NCBI RefSeq assembly: GCF_024171815.1
Contig: NZ_JAMTCJ010000002.1
Span: 372,001 to 436,000, forward strand
Direction: 5' to 3'
Origin: Williamsia maris
Lineage (GTDB): Bacteria; Actinomycetota; Actinomycetes; Mycobacteriales; Mycobacteriaceae
Length of the DNA: 64,000 nucleotides
Shown: positions 41,694 to 50,832 of the stretch, in pieces
How the letters are laid out: each line of letters starts with the position of its first letter
Position numbering within the stretch: position 1 is the stretch's first letter
Made by a program: the position numbers and the translations under genes
The notes under the pieces: generated by a model
Databases searched by the model: none
What the model saw: the letters and a program-made list of their open reading frames with translations, nothing else
Told to the model about the DNA's origin: nothing

Positions 41694-42863
41694 GTGGCGC
41701 ACTGGCAAGGCAATTCTTCGTTCGACGTGTTCGCTCTCCCGGACGAGCACACCGAGCTCCGAGCGGTGCTCCGCGACCTCTGCGAGAAGCAGATCGCTCC
41801 CTACGCGGCCGAGGTCGACGAGGACTCCCGCTATCCCGATGAGGCACTGACCGCGCTGAACGCAGCGGGGTTCTCCGCGATGCACATCCCCGACGAATAC
41901 GGCGGCCAGGGCGCCGACGCGGTCGCGGCGTGCATCGTCATCGAGGAGGTCGCGCGGGTGTGCGCATCGTCGTCGATGATCCCGATCGCCAACAAGCTGG
42001 GTACGCAGGGGATCGTGCTGCGCGGGTCGGACGAGATCAAGCAGCAGGTGTTCCCGTCCCTGGCCTCGGGAGAGGCGATGGCCGCCTACGCATTGTCCGA
42101 ACGTGAGGCGGGCAGCGACGCCGCCGCCATGCGAACGCGCGCCCGTGCCGACGGCGACGCCTGGGTCCTCGACGGGTCGAAGTGCTGGATCACCAACGGC
42201 GGCAGGGCAACCTGGTACACCGTCATGGCCGTGACCGATCCCGACAAGGGCGCGAACGGGATCTCGTCGTTCGTGGTCCACAAGGACGACGAGGGGTTCA
42301 CGGTCGGGCCGACCGAGCGGAAGATGGGTCTGCACGGCTCCCCGACCGCCGAACTGTACTTCGAGAAGTGCCGGATCCCCGGCGACCGGATCATCGGCGA
42401 ACCCGGTACCGGCTTCAAGACCGCACTGACCACCCTTGATCACACCCGCCCGACCATCGGGGCGCAGGCGGTCGGGATCGCGCAGGGGGCACTCGACCAC
42501 ACGATCGCATACGTCAAGGACCGCAAGCAGTTCGGCAAGACGATCTCGCAGTTCCAGGGCGTGGAGTTCATGATCGCCGACATGGCGATGAAGATCGAGG
42601 CCGCCCGCCTGATGGTGTACTCCGCCGCCGCGCGCGCCGAGCGTGGCGAGGAGAAACTCGGCTTCATCGCCTCGGCGTCGAAGTGCTTCGCCTCCGATGT
42701 CGCGATGGAGGTCACCACCAACGCCGTGCAGCTGTTCGGCGGCGCCGGCTACACCCGCGACTTCCCGGTGGAGCGCATGATGCGCGACGCCAAGATCACC
42801 CAGATCTACGAAGGCACCAACCAGATTCAACGGGTCGTGATGTCCCGGGCCCTGCTGCGCTGA
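41694..42863 (+). CDS. fadE25: acyl-CoA dehydrogenase, FadE25-like
   Basis: A 389-residue acyl-CoA dehydrogenase whose sequence follows mycobacterial FadE25 closely as I remember it: DEHTELRAVLRDLCEKQIAP, ALSEREAGSDAAAMRTRA (FAD/substrate), KCWITNGGRATWYTVMAVTD, TRPTIGAQAVGIAQGALD, LFGGAGYTRDFPVERMMRDA and the end ITQIYEGTNQIQRVVMSRAL, where the Glu of IYEGT is the catalytic base. The GTG at 41694 with GAGGACG is chosen; the frame is open 53 codons upstream without family resemblance. Likely acts in branched-chain or fatty acyl-CoA oxidation. Confidence 0.92.
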   Translation: MAHWQGNSSFDVFALPDEHTELRAVLRDLCEKQIAPYAAEVDEDSRYPDEALTALNAAGFSAMHIPDEYGGQGADAVAACIVIEEVARVCASSSMIPIANKLGTQGIVLRGSDEIKQQVFPSLASGEAMAAYALSEREAGSDAAAMRTRARADGDAWVLDGSKCWITNGGRATWYTVMAVTDPDKGANGISSFVVHKDDEGFTVGPTERKMGLHGSPTAELYFEKCRIPGDRIIGEPGTGFKTALTTLDHTRPTIGAQAVGIAQGALDHTIAYVKDRKQFGKTISQFQGVEFMIADMAMKIEAARLMVYSAAARAERGEEKLGFIASASKCFASDVAMEVTTNAVQLFGGAGYTRDFPVERMMRDAKITQIYEGTNQIQRVVMSRALLR

Positions 42864-44345
42864 TCAGGCCGACGAGCGGCCCCAGGTGTAGTCGTCCTCC
42901 TCGACCGAGCGCGTCATCCGGATGTACTTCGCGGTCGACGCGGGCCAGTTGTTGGTGTTCTTGCCGCTCGCGGTCTTGTACCAGCTGTTGCACCCCTGGT
43001 TCCAGACCGTCTCCGACAGTGCCGCCTGCACAGCATCATTCGACACCGACTGTGCGTCGGTCCGCACCTCGATGGCCGAACCGCGGCGTACGCGCAGGAG
43101 CCGGGTGGCCTCGATGATGTACCGCATCTGGGCCTCGAGCATCAGGATGATCGAGGTGTGGCCGAGATTCGTGTTCGGCCCGTAGAGCAGGAACATGTTG
43201 GGGAATCCGTTGACGGTCAGACCCAGGTGCGCGTATGCGCCGTCGGCCCACACGGTGTGCAGGTCGGTGTCGTCGCGTCCGGTGACCGAGATGCCGCGGA
43301 GGAAGTCGGTCGCGTGGAATCCGGTGCCGAAGATGATGGCGTCGACCTCGACCGACGTCCCGTCGGCAGCGGTGATCGACGACGCCCCGACCTCGGCGAT
43401 GGGTTCGGTGACGACGTCGACGTGGGAACCGGCCAGCGAGGCGAGGTAGTCGTTGGAGATGAGGATCCGTTTGCAGCCGATCGGGTAGTCGGGCTTGAGG
43501 GCCGCCCGCAGTTCCGGATCGGGGATCGACTTCGCCACCAGCCTTCGGTATCGCCACGCGAAGAGCTTCATCAGACCGGGGTACCGGTTGAACGCGATGA
43601 CCCGCGGCTCGAGCGTCACGTAGGTCAGCCACCGTGACAGTCGTTGGACCGCAGGCAGCGCGGCGAAGACCCGACGCACACGCTGCGAGTACGGATAGTC
43701 CGCCTTCGGGATGACATACGGCGCCGACCGCTGGAACAGATGCAGGGTCGAGACCTCGTCGGCGATCTTCGGGACGAACTGGATCGCCGATGCACCGGTT
43801 CCGACCACCGCGACCCGCTTCCCGGCCAGCGGGTAGTCGTGGTCCCACTGCGCCGAGTGGAAGACGGTGCCCTCGAAGTTCTCGATGCCGGGGACGTGCG
43901 GGGTGGCGGGGCGACTGAGCTGGCCGCACGCGAAGACGACGAGATCGAAGACCGAGACGGTGCCGTCGGCCAGGGTGACGGCCCACGTGTTGTCGGCCTC
44001 GTCGTAGACCGCGGACTCCACCGCGGTGCGCAGCCGGATGTGCGGGTGCAGGTCGTACTCGCGGGCACAGTGCTGCAGGTAGTCGAGGATCTCCGGCTGG
44101 GGCGCGAACCGTCGGGACCAGCGCGGATTCGGCGCGAACGAGAACGAGTACAGGTGCGACGGCACGTCGCAGGCGGCACCCGGGTAGGTGTTCATCCGCC
44201 AACATCCGCCCACGTCGTCGCCGCGTTCGAAGACGGTGAAGTCCGTCAGTCCGGCGCGCTTCAGGCTGATCGCCATGCCGAGACCGGCGAACCCGGCCCC
44301 GACGATCGCGATCGAGGGTCGGCTGGTTGTCGAGTCGTGGGTCAT
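42864..44345 (-). CDS. Baeyer-Villiger flavin monooxygenase
   Basis: A 493-residue flavoprotein with the complete type-I BVMO pattern: FAD loop VGAGFAGLG (15-23), the fingerprint FEGTVFHSAQWD (157-168, FxGxxxHxxxW-D), and NADPH loop VVGTGASA (180-187). Such enzymes insert oxygen beside a ketone carbonyl, giving esters or lactones; mycobacterial relatives include prodrug activators such as EthA. It has GAAGGCAGG before the ATG at 44345. Convergent with fadE25. The ketone substrate is unknown. Confidence 0.92.
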   Translation of the reverse strand: MTHDSTTSRPSIAIVGAGFAGLGMAISLKRAGLTDFTVFERGDDVGGCWRMNTYPGAACDVPSHLYSFSFAPNPRWSRRFAPQPEILDYLQHCAREYDLHPHIRLRTAVESAVYDEADNTWAVTLADGTVSVFDLVVFACGQLSRPATPHVPGIENFEGTVFHSAQWDHDYPLAGKRVAVVGTGASAIQFVPKIADEVSTLHLFQRSAPYVIPKADYPYSQRVRRVFAALPAVQRLSRWLTYVTLEPRVIAFNRYPGLMKLFAWRYRRLVAKSIPDPELRAALKPDYPIGCKRILISNDYLASLAGSHVDVVTEPIAEVGASSITAADGTSVEVDAIIFGTGFHATDFLRGISVTGRDDTDLHTVWADGAYAHLGLTVNGFPNMFLLYGPNTNLGHTSIILMLEAQMRYIIEATRLLRVRRGSAIEVRTDAQSVSNDAVQAALSETVWNQGCNSWYKTASGKNTNNWPASTAKYIRMTRSVEEDDYTWGRSSA

Positions 44346-44460
44346 GGCCTGCCTTCGTCTGCTTCGCGAGTCGGGCACTCGCACGGGTACCGATTGTGCG
44401 ACACCGGGGCCCACGCTATCCGCCTCGGAGAGCGGGAAACCGCTTTCTCTGTCAGCGCGC

Positions 44461-45063
44461 TCACGCCTGATGCTGCCTCAACGACTCGACCTGCCTCTCG
44501 AGTGCGGCGATTCGGTTCTGCAGGGGTTCGGCGGCGGCGCGGACCTCGTCCGCGGTGAACCGCGGAGTGATGAACTTCGGGCAGTTCCAGTCGAACGCCT
44601 CGACCGTGACCGTCAACAGTGCGTCCATCGGCCCGTCGATGCCGAGCCCGGCGAGCTTCTCGGGCGACGGCGCGGTGTCGTAACGCGCGCGACCGTAGAT
44701 CTTCAGCCGGCGGCGAGCCGGGTAGTCGACCGCGATGAGCGACACCCGACCATCGGCGTCGAGGTGTCCCGCGGTGATGTACTGCCGGTTCCCTGCGCGC
44801 TCGGCCCACGCGATCTGTCGCGCGTCCGGACTGACGGTGACGAAGCCCCGCGGTCCACCCCGATGTTGCACATACGGCCATCCATCCGAACCCACCGACG
44901 CGATGTAGAAACTGTCGCGGTCGGCGAGGAACTCGATCTCCGCGAGCCCTAGTCCGTCGGGTCCCGGCTGCCCGGCCATCACCTCGTACCGCTGTGCCGA
45001 ATTGTGTCGCTCCTGGTGAGCGACCTCATGTGGTCCGAATGCGATGTCGTAGTAGTTGGGCAT
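44461..45063 (-). CDS. pyridoxamine-5'-phosphate-oxidase-like flavin/cofactor-binding protein
   Basis: A 200-residue protein with the split-barrel PNPOx fold: FLADRDSFYIASVGSDGWPY (about 46-65), VQHRGGPRGFVTV, GNRQYITAGHL and a C-terminal strand FDWNCPKFITPRF, followed by a coiled-coil-like helix (LQNRIAALERQVESLRQ). It would bind FMN, F420 or haem. The WNCPK motif is typical of a subgroup annotated as pyridoxamine oxidase-like. ATG at 45063 after GAGGACG. Lies between the BVMO and a TetR gene on the same strand. Confidence 0.82.
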   Translation of the reverse strand: MPNYYDIAFGPHEVAHQERHNSAQRYEVMAGQPGPDGLGLAEIEFLADRDSFYIASVGSDGWPYVQHRGGPRGFVTVSPDARQIAWAERAGNRQYITAGHLDADGRVSLIAVDYPARRRLKIYGRARYDTAPSPEKLAGLGIDGPMDALLTVTVEAFDWNCPKFITPRFTADEVRAAAEPLQNRIAALERQVESLRQHQA

Positions 45064-45123
45064 GAGATCGTCCTCGGTTGCAATGGATGTGGTCGCACCA
45101 CGACGGTGCACGGCTGGTCGCTC

Positions 45124-45693
45124 TCAGCTGGGCGAGTCCCCCAGGAGCAGTGCGGGAAGTCGCGTCAGCGCGCGATGGAATGCGTCGGTCCGACCGGTGA
45201 CGCGGGCGAGCACGAGAGCGCCCTCGATGGCGCAGACGGCGTCCTCGGCTCTGGCCGTGGCGTCGTCACGAGTGGCTCCGGCGCCACACGCGACGTCGGC
45301 GAAGGCGGTGATCCAGTGGTCCGCACCGTCGCGGAGATTGGTGCGGGCCGCCACCCCGGGGTCGCCGATCGACAACATGTTCAGCAGGCACTGATGCTCC
45401 CCGCTCCGGTAGAAGGTCTCGAGATTGGCGGCTACTCTGCCGATCCGAACAGCCGCAGGCGCGTCGATGGTCAACGGCGCCAGGATGTCGGTCGCGAACC
45501 GGATGCCCACCGACGCGGCCACCTCAGCCGCCATCTGTTGCTTTCCGCCGGGGAACCGGTTGTACAGGCTCGACTTCTGCAACCCGGTCGCGGCCGCGAT
45601 GGTCGCGAGACTCGCACCGTCGTAGCCGACTGCACGGAAGACGGCCTCCAGGCGGGCGACGAGGTCGATGTCGGAGATGCTGCGAGGCGCCAT
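45124..45693 (-). CDS. TetR-family transcriptional regulator
   Basis: A 189-residue regulator with HTH at about 22-45 (ASLATIAAATGLQKSSLYNR, FPGGKQQM), the pattern of the YxaF/LmrA-like TetR branch. The ATG at 45693 is chosen because the frame upstream would run through the operator. It is divergent from the lipase gene, with a 24-base palindrome right before its start, and upstream of the PNPOx-like gene on its own strand. Likely represses itself and one or both neighbours. Confidence 0.88.
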   Translation of the reverse strand: MAPRSISDIDLVARLEAVFRAVGYDGASLATIAAATGLQKSSLYNRFPGGKQQMAAEVAASVGIRFATDILAPLTIDAPAAVRIGRVAANLETFYRSGEHQCLLNMLSIGDPGVAARTNLRDGADHWITAFADVACGAGATRDDATARAEDAVCAIEGALVLARVTGRTDAFHRALTRLPALLLGDSPS

Positions 45694-45700
45694 GCGATCA

Positions 45701-45724
45701 TTTGTACCGAACGATCGGTACAAA
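45701..45724. promoter_or_regulatory. TetR operator palindrome
   Basis: Perfect 10-base arms TTTGTACCGA (45701-45710) and TCGGTACAAA (45715-45724) around ACGA. This has the form of operators reported for the YxaF/LmrA-type TetR group (TACCG...CGGTA). It starts 7 bases from the TetR ATG and lies 80 bases from the lipase ATG. Confidence 0.8.
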
Positions 45725-45804
45725 CGCAAGGCCGACCAACCAGGCAGAAGAGTCGATGTGTGACGTGCGCTACGGTCAGATGATCGGACACGACGGTGTG
45801 TCCC

Positions 45805-47175
45805 ATGGCACACAGGGGATCCGACATCTCGATTCACGACGACGAGCGCAGCCTGCCGACCGACCGGGGCTTCGATGCCCCGCATCACGATCTCATCGGC
45901 CGGCGCCCCCTGCTCCCCCGCGACGACCCGTTCTATGAGCCGGTCGACGGCATGGCCGACCTCGCACCCGGAACGGTCCTGCGATCCCGCGACGTCGGTT
46001 TGGCCTTCCTCGGGGTGATCCCGCAGCGGATCGCGGCGGTGCAGCTGTCCTACCGGACCACCGACATGAACGGCGAGCCGATGGCCGCGGTGACGACGGT
46101 GTTGTCGCCGTCGAGCCGGTCACTCGGCGAGGTGTACCCGATCGTGTCGTACCAGTGCGCCATCGACGCCATCGCAGGTCGATGCTTCCCGTCCTACGCA
46201 CTGCGCCGCGGGTCGAAGGCGCTCGGCGCACTACCGCAGCTCGAATTCCTCCTGATCGCAGCGCTTCTCGCCGAGGGCTGGGCGGTCTCGGTTCCCGACC
46301 ACGAGGGACCACAAGGCCTGTGGGGCCTGCCCCGCGAGCCCGGCTACTGCGTGCTCGACGGGATCCGCGCCGCCATGAACCACGCACCGCTCAACGTCGA
46401 CGCCTCCGCACCGGTGGGACTCTGGGGATACTCCGGCGGCGGCCTCGCCTCGGCGTGGGCAGCGGAGATGTTCGCCGAGTACGCGCCCGAACTCGACGTC
46501 GTCGGAGCCGTGCTGGGTTCTCCGGTGGGCGATCTCGGCAAGACCTACGAACGCCTCAACGGCAGCTTCTTCTCCGGCCTGCCCGCCCTGGTGGTGGGCG
46601 CATTGACCCACGTCTACCCCGAGCTGCAGCGCGTCATCGAGACCCACGCCACGCCCGCCGGCAAGAAGTCGCTCGCGCGCCTGCAGAAGATGACCACCGT
46701 CGAGGCCGTCGTGCGGTTCATGTTCACCGACATGGCCTCCATGCTCGACCGCCCCCTCGAGGAGGTCCTCGCGCTGCCCGAGGTGCGCGAGGTCTTCGAC
46801 TCCATCCGACTCGGCCGCTCGACTCCCGCCATGCCCGTGCTGATCGTGCAGGCCGTCAACGACCGCATCATGTCGGTCGACGACATCGACGAGCTCGCGC
46901 GACTGTATTCCGAGGGCGGCGCCAGCGTGACCTACCACCGCGACCGGTTCAGCGAGCACATGCTGCTGCACCCCATGTCGGCGCCGATGGCGTTGCGGTG
47001 GCTGCAGGATCGGTTCGACGGGCGTCCGGTGCGTGCGAACCGCCTGCGCACCACCTGGCCCACGCTGCTCAACCCGTCGACCTATCAGGGCATGGCGCGT
47101 CTCGTCGCGATCTCGGCGAAGGTGGTCGGTGGGCGATCTATCAGTCGTGCACCGCTGTCCGAGTTCGACCGGTGA
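45805..47175 (+). CDS. LIP-family lipase/esterase
   Basis: A 456-residue alpha/beta hydrolase of the secretory-lipase (LIP) family: [30 protein letters not shown], nucleophile elbow GYSGGG (Ser210), acid in QAVNDRIMS and His in SEHMLLH. Despite the family name I see no clear signal peptide from the ATG at 45805 (or the GTG at 45796), so it may be cytoplasmic or use another route. Divergent from the TetR gene, with the operator between them. Confidence 0.85.
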   Translation: MAHRGSDISIHDDERSLPTDRGFDAPHHDLIGRRPLLPRDDPFYEPVDGMADLAPGTVLRSRDVGLAFLGVIPQRIAAVQLSYRTTDMNGEPMAAVTTVLSPSSRSLGEVYPIVSYQCAIDAIAGRCFPSYALRRGSKALGALPQLEFLLIAALLAEGWAVSVPDHEGPQGLWGLPREPGYCVLDGIRAAMNHAPLNVDASAPVGLWGYSGGGLASAWAAEMFAEYAPELDVVGAVLGSPVGDLGKTYERLNGSFFSGLPALVVGALTHVYPELQRVIETHATPAGKKSLARLQKMTTVEAVVRFMFTDMASMLDRPLEEVLALPEVREVFDSIRLGRSTPAMPVLIVQAVNDRIMSVDDIDELARLYSEGGASVTYHRDRFSEHMLLHPMSAPMALRWLQDRFDGRPVRANRLRTTWPTLLNPSTYQGMARLVAISAKVVGGRSISRAPLSEFDR

Positions 47176-47375
47176 CCACCGCCGACTGAGACGGCCGTCC
47201 AATTCGGCCGATCGTGTGGCGCACGACTCTCTCGTCGGGACGCTGTGACTCCCATGCCAAACCCTTTTCAGTGAACACGTGTACTCGTAGCATTGAGTCA
47301 TCACGAGCAGACCGTGGGAGATCACCGATGATCCCACTCGATCGCTCGACGACCACACAAAAGGGGTTACACATC

Positions 47376-47489
47376 ATGGTCACCACCGTTCTCATCGTCG
47401 CCGGTTTCGCCGCCCTCTCCTGGGCCTTCATGTCGTCGGGAGGCGGCCTCGAATTCGGCCGTCGCGAGATCTCGTCCGGGCGGCGCTGA
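47376..47489 (+). CDS. 37-residue single-helix membrane protein
   Basis: MVTTVLIVAGFAALSWAFMS forms one membrane helix, followed by a polar tail ending EISSGRR. A GGGG lies 9 bases before this ATG. An in-frame ATG at 47328 with GGGAG in front would give 53 residues; the shorter form begins directly with the helix and is preferred. A perfect 12-base terminator stem follows 26 bases after the stop, which supports a dedicated small gene. Confidence 0.5.
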   Translation: MVTTVLIVAGFAALSWAFMSSGGGLEFGRREISSGRR

Positions 47490-47515
47490 GCGCGCCCGAA
47501 CCAACTCTCGACACC

Positions 47516-47545
47516 ACGAATCCCGCCCTCCGTGGCGGGATTCGT
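47516..47545 (+). terminator. hairpin terminator
   Basis: Perfect arms ACGAATCCCGCC (47516-47527) and GGCGGGATTCGT (47534-47545) with a 6-base loop, directly after the small membrane protein gene and 90 bases before the reductase gene. No T-run follows. Confidence 0.85.
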
Positions 47546-47635
47546 CATGTCCGGGGTGGGTCGGTGCGATGAGTTCGCAGTCTCGGCGGGGTCTGTCCTG
47601 GTGAAAGAACCGATCAATCCACCGGGAGACACATC

Positions 47636-48262
47636 ATGGGCCAGATCACCATCGAACTGTTCACCACCCTCGACCTCGTCGGACAGGCACCCGGCGGGCC
47701 GGACGAGGACCCGGAGGGCTTCGACTTCGGCGGTTGGCAGGCGCCGCTGTTCAGCGAGATCGGCGGGGCGCAGGTGGCCGACGCCTATGCCGGTACCGAC
47801 GCGCTGCTCCTCGGTCGGCGGACCTACGACATCTTCGCCGGATACTGGCCCCATCAGCAGGGCGGTGCGGATGACGGTTTCGCGTCTCTGTTCAACCGGA
47901 TCCCGAAGTACGTGGCCTCCCGCGGGAGGCCGGATCTGTCATGGGACCACTCGGCGCTTCTCGACGCGGACGACCTGGTCGGCGACATCCGGGCGTTACG
48001 CGAACGGCACCAACAGATCACGGTCGTCGGCAGTCTGAACCTGGTCCAGACTCTGTTGCGGGAGAAGCTGTTCGACCGTCTCGACCTCTGGATACACCCC
48101 ATCGTCCTCGGGGTCGGCAAGAAGGTGTTCGACGGTGGCGCCGTCCCGACCAGTCTACGACTGCTGGCACCGCCGGTCTCCGATCCTGTGGGCACCGTCC
48201 ACGTCCGCTACGGACCACTCGACGGTGTGCCCGCCACCGGCGACATGACCGACCGCGGCTGA
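47636..48262 (+). CDS. dihydrofolate-reductase-fold (RibD C-terminal) protein
   Basis: A 208-residue protein opening ITIELFTTLDLVGQAPGG, with LLLGRRTYDIFAGYWP (about 62-77), DLVGDIRALRERHQQITVVG and LDLWIHPIVLGVGKKVFDGG, the usual pattern of the RibD-C/DHFR-like reductases common in actinobacteria. They bind NADPH, but the substrate is usually not known and they are not the housekeeping DHFR. ATG after GGGAGACACATC. Confidence 0.85.
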   Translation: MGQITIELFTTLDLVGQAPGGPDEDPEGFDFGGWQAPLFSEIGGAQVADAYAGTDALLLGRRTYDIFAGYWPHQQGGADDGFASLFNRIPKYVASRGRPDLSWDHSALLDADDLVGDIRALRERHQQITVVGSLNLVQTLLREKLFDRLDLWIHPIVLGVGKKVFDGGAVPTSLRLLAPPVSDPVGTVHVRYGPLDGVPATGDMTDRG

Positions 48263-48313
48263 CCGGCACGATCTCGGCGCGCGCATCGGCGCCGCGGACC
48301 CTAGCCTGTTCAG

Positions 48314-49672
48314 GTGAACAGGGTTGATCCGAAAGACGCGATCTTCTATCTCGGCGCCAAGTCCGGCAGGAGTTCCGACCATTGCCTGGTCTACGGGTTC
48401 GTCGACGGCCGGACCACGCGCCCACCTGTCCACACGACTGTCGTCGCGGACCTGACCCGCGCGCTGTCGCGGGTGGAACGCATCCGGCGCCGACTGGTCG
48501 AGGTTCCCGCGACCCTCGCGTATCCGCGATGGGAAGCGCATTCGACGCCGGCGTCAACGTTCGTCACCGCCCACCAGCCCGACGGACGATGGACCGAGAC
48601 GCTGCGTAGGTTGGCCGAACTCGTCGAGGACCCCATCGACACGACGCAGTCGGCATGGCGTGCCGACCTCGTCGACGTGGTCACCGACGCACCGTTCTCC
48701 GACCGGCCGGTGATCGTGGTCGTGCTGCGTGTCTCGCACACGTTCGTCGACGGTCAGGGCGCAGCAGCCCTCGGACGCAGCGTCTTCGGCGAGGACGCGG
48801 AGGTCGCCGGCCCACCACCGGCAGTGGGATCACGCCCCGGCTCGGAGTACCGCGCGGCTCTCCACGGCGCGGTCACCCTGCCCGCGGGCATCGCCGGCTA
48901 CATCCGAGCGCTCGTGACCGATGCCCGCCGCGGACGCAATGGCCCGGACACACCGCCCGCACCGCCGCAACGGCCTCTCAGCCCGCTGAACGCTCCGCCG
49001 GGCGCCGACCGCTCGGTCGCGATCATCGTCCGTCCGCGGCCGCCGAACCGCCTCGCAGGAATGACGGTCACCACCATCGGCCTCACCGCGGTATCGCTTG
49101 CCCTGCAACGGTATCTGGCGACGGGGGAGCAGACGGACCTGAGCGCCGGCGTCCCGGTCGGCGTGCCCGACTCGGTGGAGTTCTCGGGGGCGAACAGGGT
49201 CGTCACCGGAACCGTCGACCTACACACCGATGTGCCCGACCTGGTGGCGCGCGCCGAACTCATCCAGCACGACCTGCACGCCGAGCGCGCGCGGGTACTC
49301 GATCCTGCTGTGCTGCAACGGCTCGGCGTGCTCGAAGCGGCACCCGCGCCCCTACTGGTGGCGATCACGGCACTCGGTCGGCGCGTCACACCGACGACCG
49401 TGGCCGCGCACACCGTCGTCACCAGCATCAACCGTGGTGACGCACCACTTCGGCTCGGTGACGCCACCGCCGTCCTCTCCTCGGGTTTCCCCGCCCTCAC
49501 CCGTCATTTCGCCATGAAACACGGCATCTACACCCTTGGTCGCACCGTCACGATCGGTGTGGTGTGGTCGCCCACCGCGGTCCCCGACGGCCATCGCCAG
49601 CCCGCGCTGCTCCAGCAGGCGTGGGACGAGGTGATCGCCGCGCTGACCGACGAGGGGACTCCGGACGCCTGA
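48314..49672 (+). CDS. divergent WS/DGAT-like acyltransferase homologue
   Basis: A 452-residue protein with the layout of wax ester synthase/DGATs: opening VNRVDPKDAIFYLGAKSGRS, a central HxxxDG motif (SHTFVDGQG, His142-Asp146) and NRVVTGTVDLHTDVPD plus the C-terminal GIYTLGRTVTIGVVWS. The first His of the usual HHxxxDG is Ser here (Ser141), although the second His and the Asp are kept, as in condensation-domain enzymes. It may still be an acyltransferase with changed substrate. GTG start; no clear operon partner. Confidence 0.7.
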   Translation: MNRVDPKDAIFYLGAKSGRSSDHCLVYGFVDGRTTRPPVHTTVVADLTRALSRVERIRRRLVEVPATLAYPRWEAHSTPASTFVTAHQPDGRWTETLRRLAELVEDPIDTTQSAWRADLVDVVTDAPFSDRPVIVVVLRVSHTFVDGQGAAALGRSVFGEDAEVAGPPPAVGSRPGSEYRAALHGAVTLPAGIAGYIRALVTDARRGRNGPDTPPAPPQRPLSPLNAPPGADRSVAIIVRPRPPNRLAGMTVTTIGLTAVSLALQRYLATGEQTDLSAGVPVGVPDSVEFSGANRVVTGTVDLHTDVPDLVARAELIQHDLHAERARVLDPAVLQRLGVLEAAPAPLLVAITALGRRVTPTTVAAHTVVTSINRGDAPLRLGDATAVLSSGFPALTRHFAMKHGIYTLGRTVTIGVVWSPTAVPDGHRQPALLQQAWDEVIAALTDEGTPDA

Positions 49673-49938
49673 CCGCCCACCGCTCATCTGACGGCGATCG
49701 GCGGCCGCGGCGCGGATACGACCGGCGCCATGGCGACCGTAAGCCTGGTTACAGTGGAATGGTATCGACCGGCCCGACGTTGATATTTCGCGTAGCTCAG
49801 TAGTCGCCTCGTCAAACCTCTGCGGGGACTCATTCATCGCGGCTGACCGCCGCTCTTCGACAGTCGCGTCCCGATTTCTGTCTGGTGCGTGCACTTTCGA
49901 CGTTCGAGCCCAGCCGTCCCATCGCCAGGAGGCCCGAC

Positions 49939-50832
49939 ATGACCGATCAGTACACCTTCCGCGACCCCAGCTCGATGTACGACGACTTCGATCCCAAGAA
50001 GGTCAGCCAGCCCGGATCCGGGTTGGACTCCGAACTCCAGGACAAAGCCGATCTCGGCGCGGACACCTACCGTGGTTCGGGTCGTCTCGCGGGACGCAAG
50101 GCCCTGATCACCGGCGGCGACTCGGGTATCGGCGCAGCCACCGCGATCGCTTATGCACGCGAAGGCGCCGATGTCGCCATCTCGTACCTCCCCGAGGAGG
50201 AATCCGACGCCGACGCCGTCGCGAAGCTCATCACCGATGCAGGACGCACGGCGGTGAAGATCCCCGGCGACGTCACCGACGCGGAGTACTGCCGGTCCGC
50301 TGTCGAGACCGCGGTTCGCGAGCTCGGCGGACTGGATGCGTTGGTGATCAACGCGGGCAAGCAGCAGCATGTGGAACGCATCGAGGACATCACTGACGAG
50401 GAGTTCGACCGGACAGTCAAGACGAATGTCTACGCGATGTTCTGGACGGTGAAGGCCGCGGTGCCGCACATGCCCCCGGGGTCGACCATCGTCGGATCGT
50501 CGTCCATCCAGGCGTACCAGCCCTCACCACACCTCATCCACTACGCGATGACCAAGGCGTCGATCAACACCTTCTTCAAGGGTCTTGCGCAGCAGGTCGC
50601 CGACCGCGGCATCCGCGTCAACGTCGTTGCCCCAGGTCCGGTCTGGACGCCGCTACAGACCGCGGGCGGACAACCCACCGACGCACTGCCCACCGTCGGA
50701 GAGCAGACACCGCTGGGTCGCTGGGGTCAGCCTGCCGAGCTCGCGACGGCGTACGTGTACCTCGCATCACCCGAGTCGAGCTACGTCGTCGGTGAGACCC
50801 TGCACGTCAACGGTGGGATGCCGACTCCGTGA
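49939..50832 (+). CDS. stress-type SDR oxidoreductase (YghA-like)
   Basis: A 297-residue SDR with an N-terminal extension (about 1-45) before LAGRKALITGGDSGIGAATA (TGGDSGIG cofactor loop), NAGKQ, SSIQAYQ with the catalytic Ser, HYAMTKASI (Tyr and Lys) and VNGGMPTP at the end. The DSGIG loop and extension define the YghA/general-stress branch. ATG after CAGGAGG. The next gene's GTG overlaps its stop by 4 bases, so the pair is coupled. About 266 bases upstream hold no gene. Confidence 0.88.
   Translation: MTDQYTFRDPSSMYDDFDPKKVSQPGSGLDSELQDKADLGADTYRGSGRLAGRKALITGGDSGIGAATAIAYAREGADVAISYLPEEESDADAVAKLITDAGRTAVKIPGDVTDAEYCRSAVETAVRELGGLDALVINAGKQQHVERIEDITDEEFDRTVKTNVYAMFWTVKAAVPHMPPGSTIVGSSSIQAYQPSPHLIHYAMTKASINTFFKGLAQQVADRGIRVNVVAPGPVWTPLQTAGGQPTDALPTVGEQTPLGRWGQPAELATAYVYLASPESSYVVGETLHVNGGMPTP

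Noticed and set aside
49790-49830. tRNA-like stretch GCGTAGCTCAGTAG
   Set aside because: Resembles a D-arm sequence, but no acceptor, anticodon or T-arm pairing can be formed around it.
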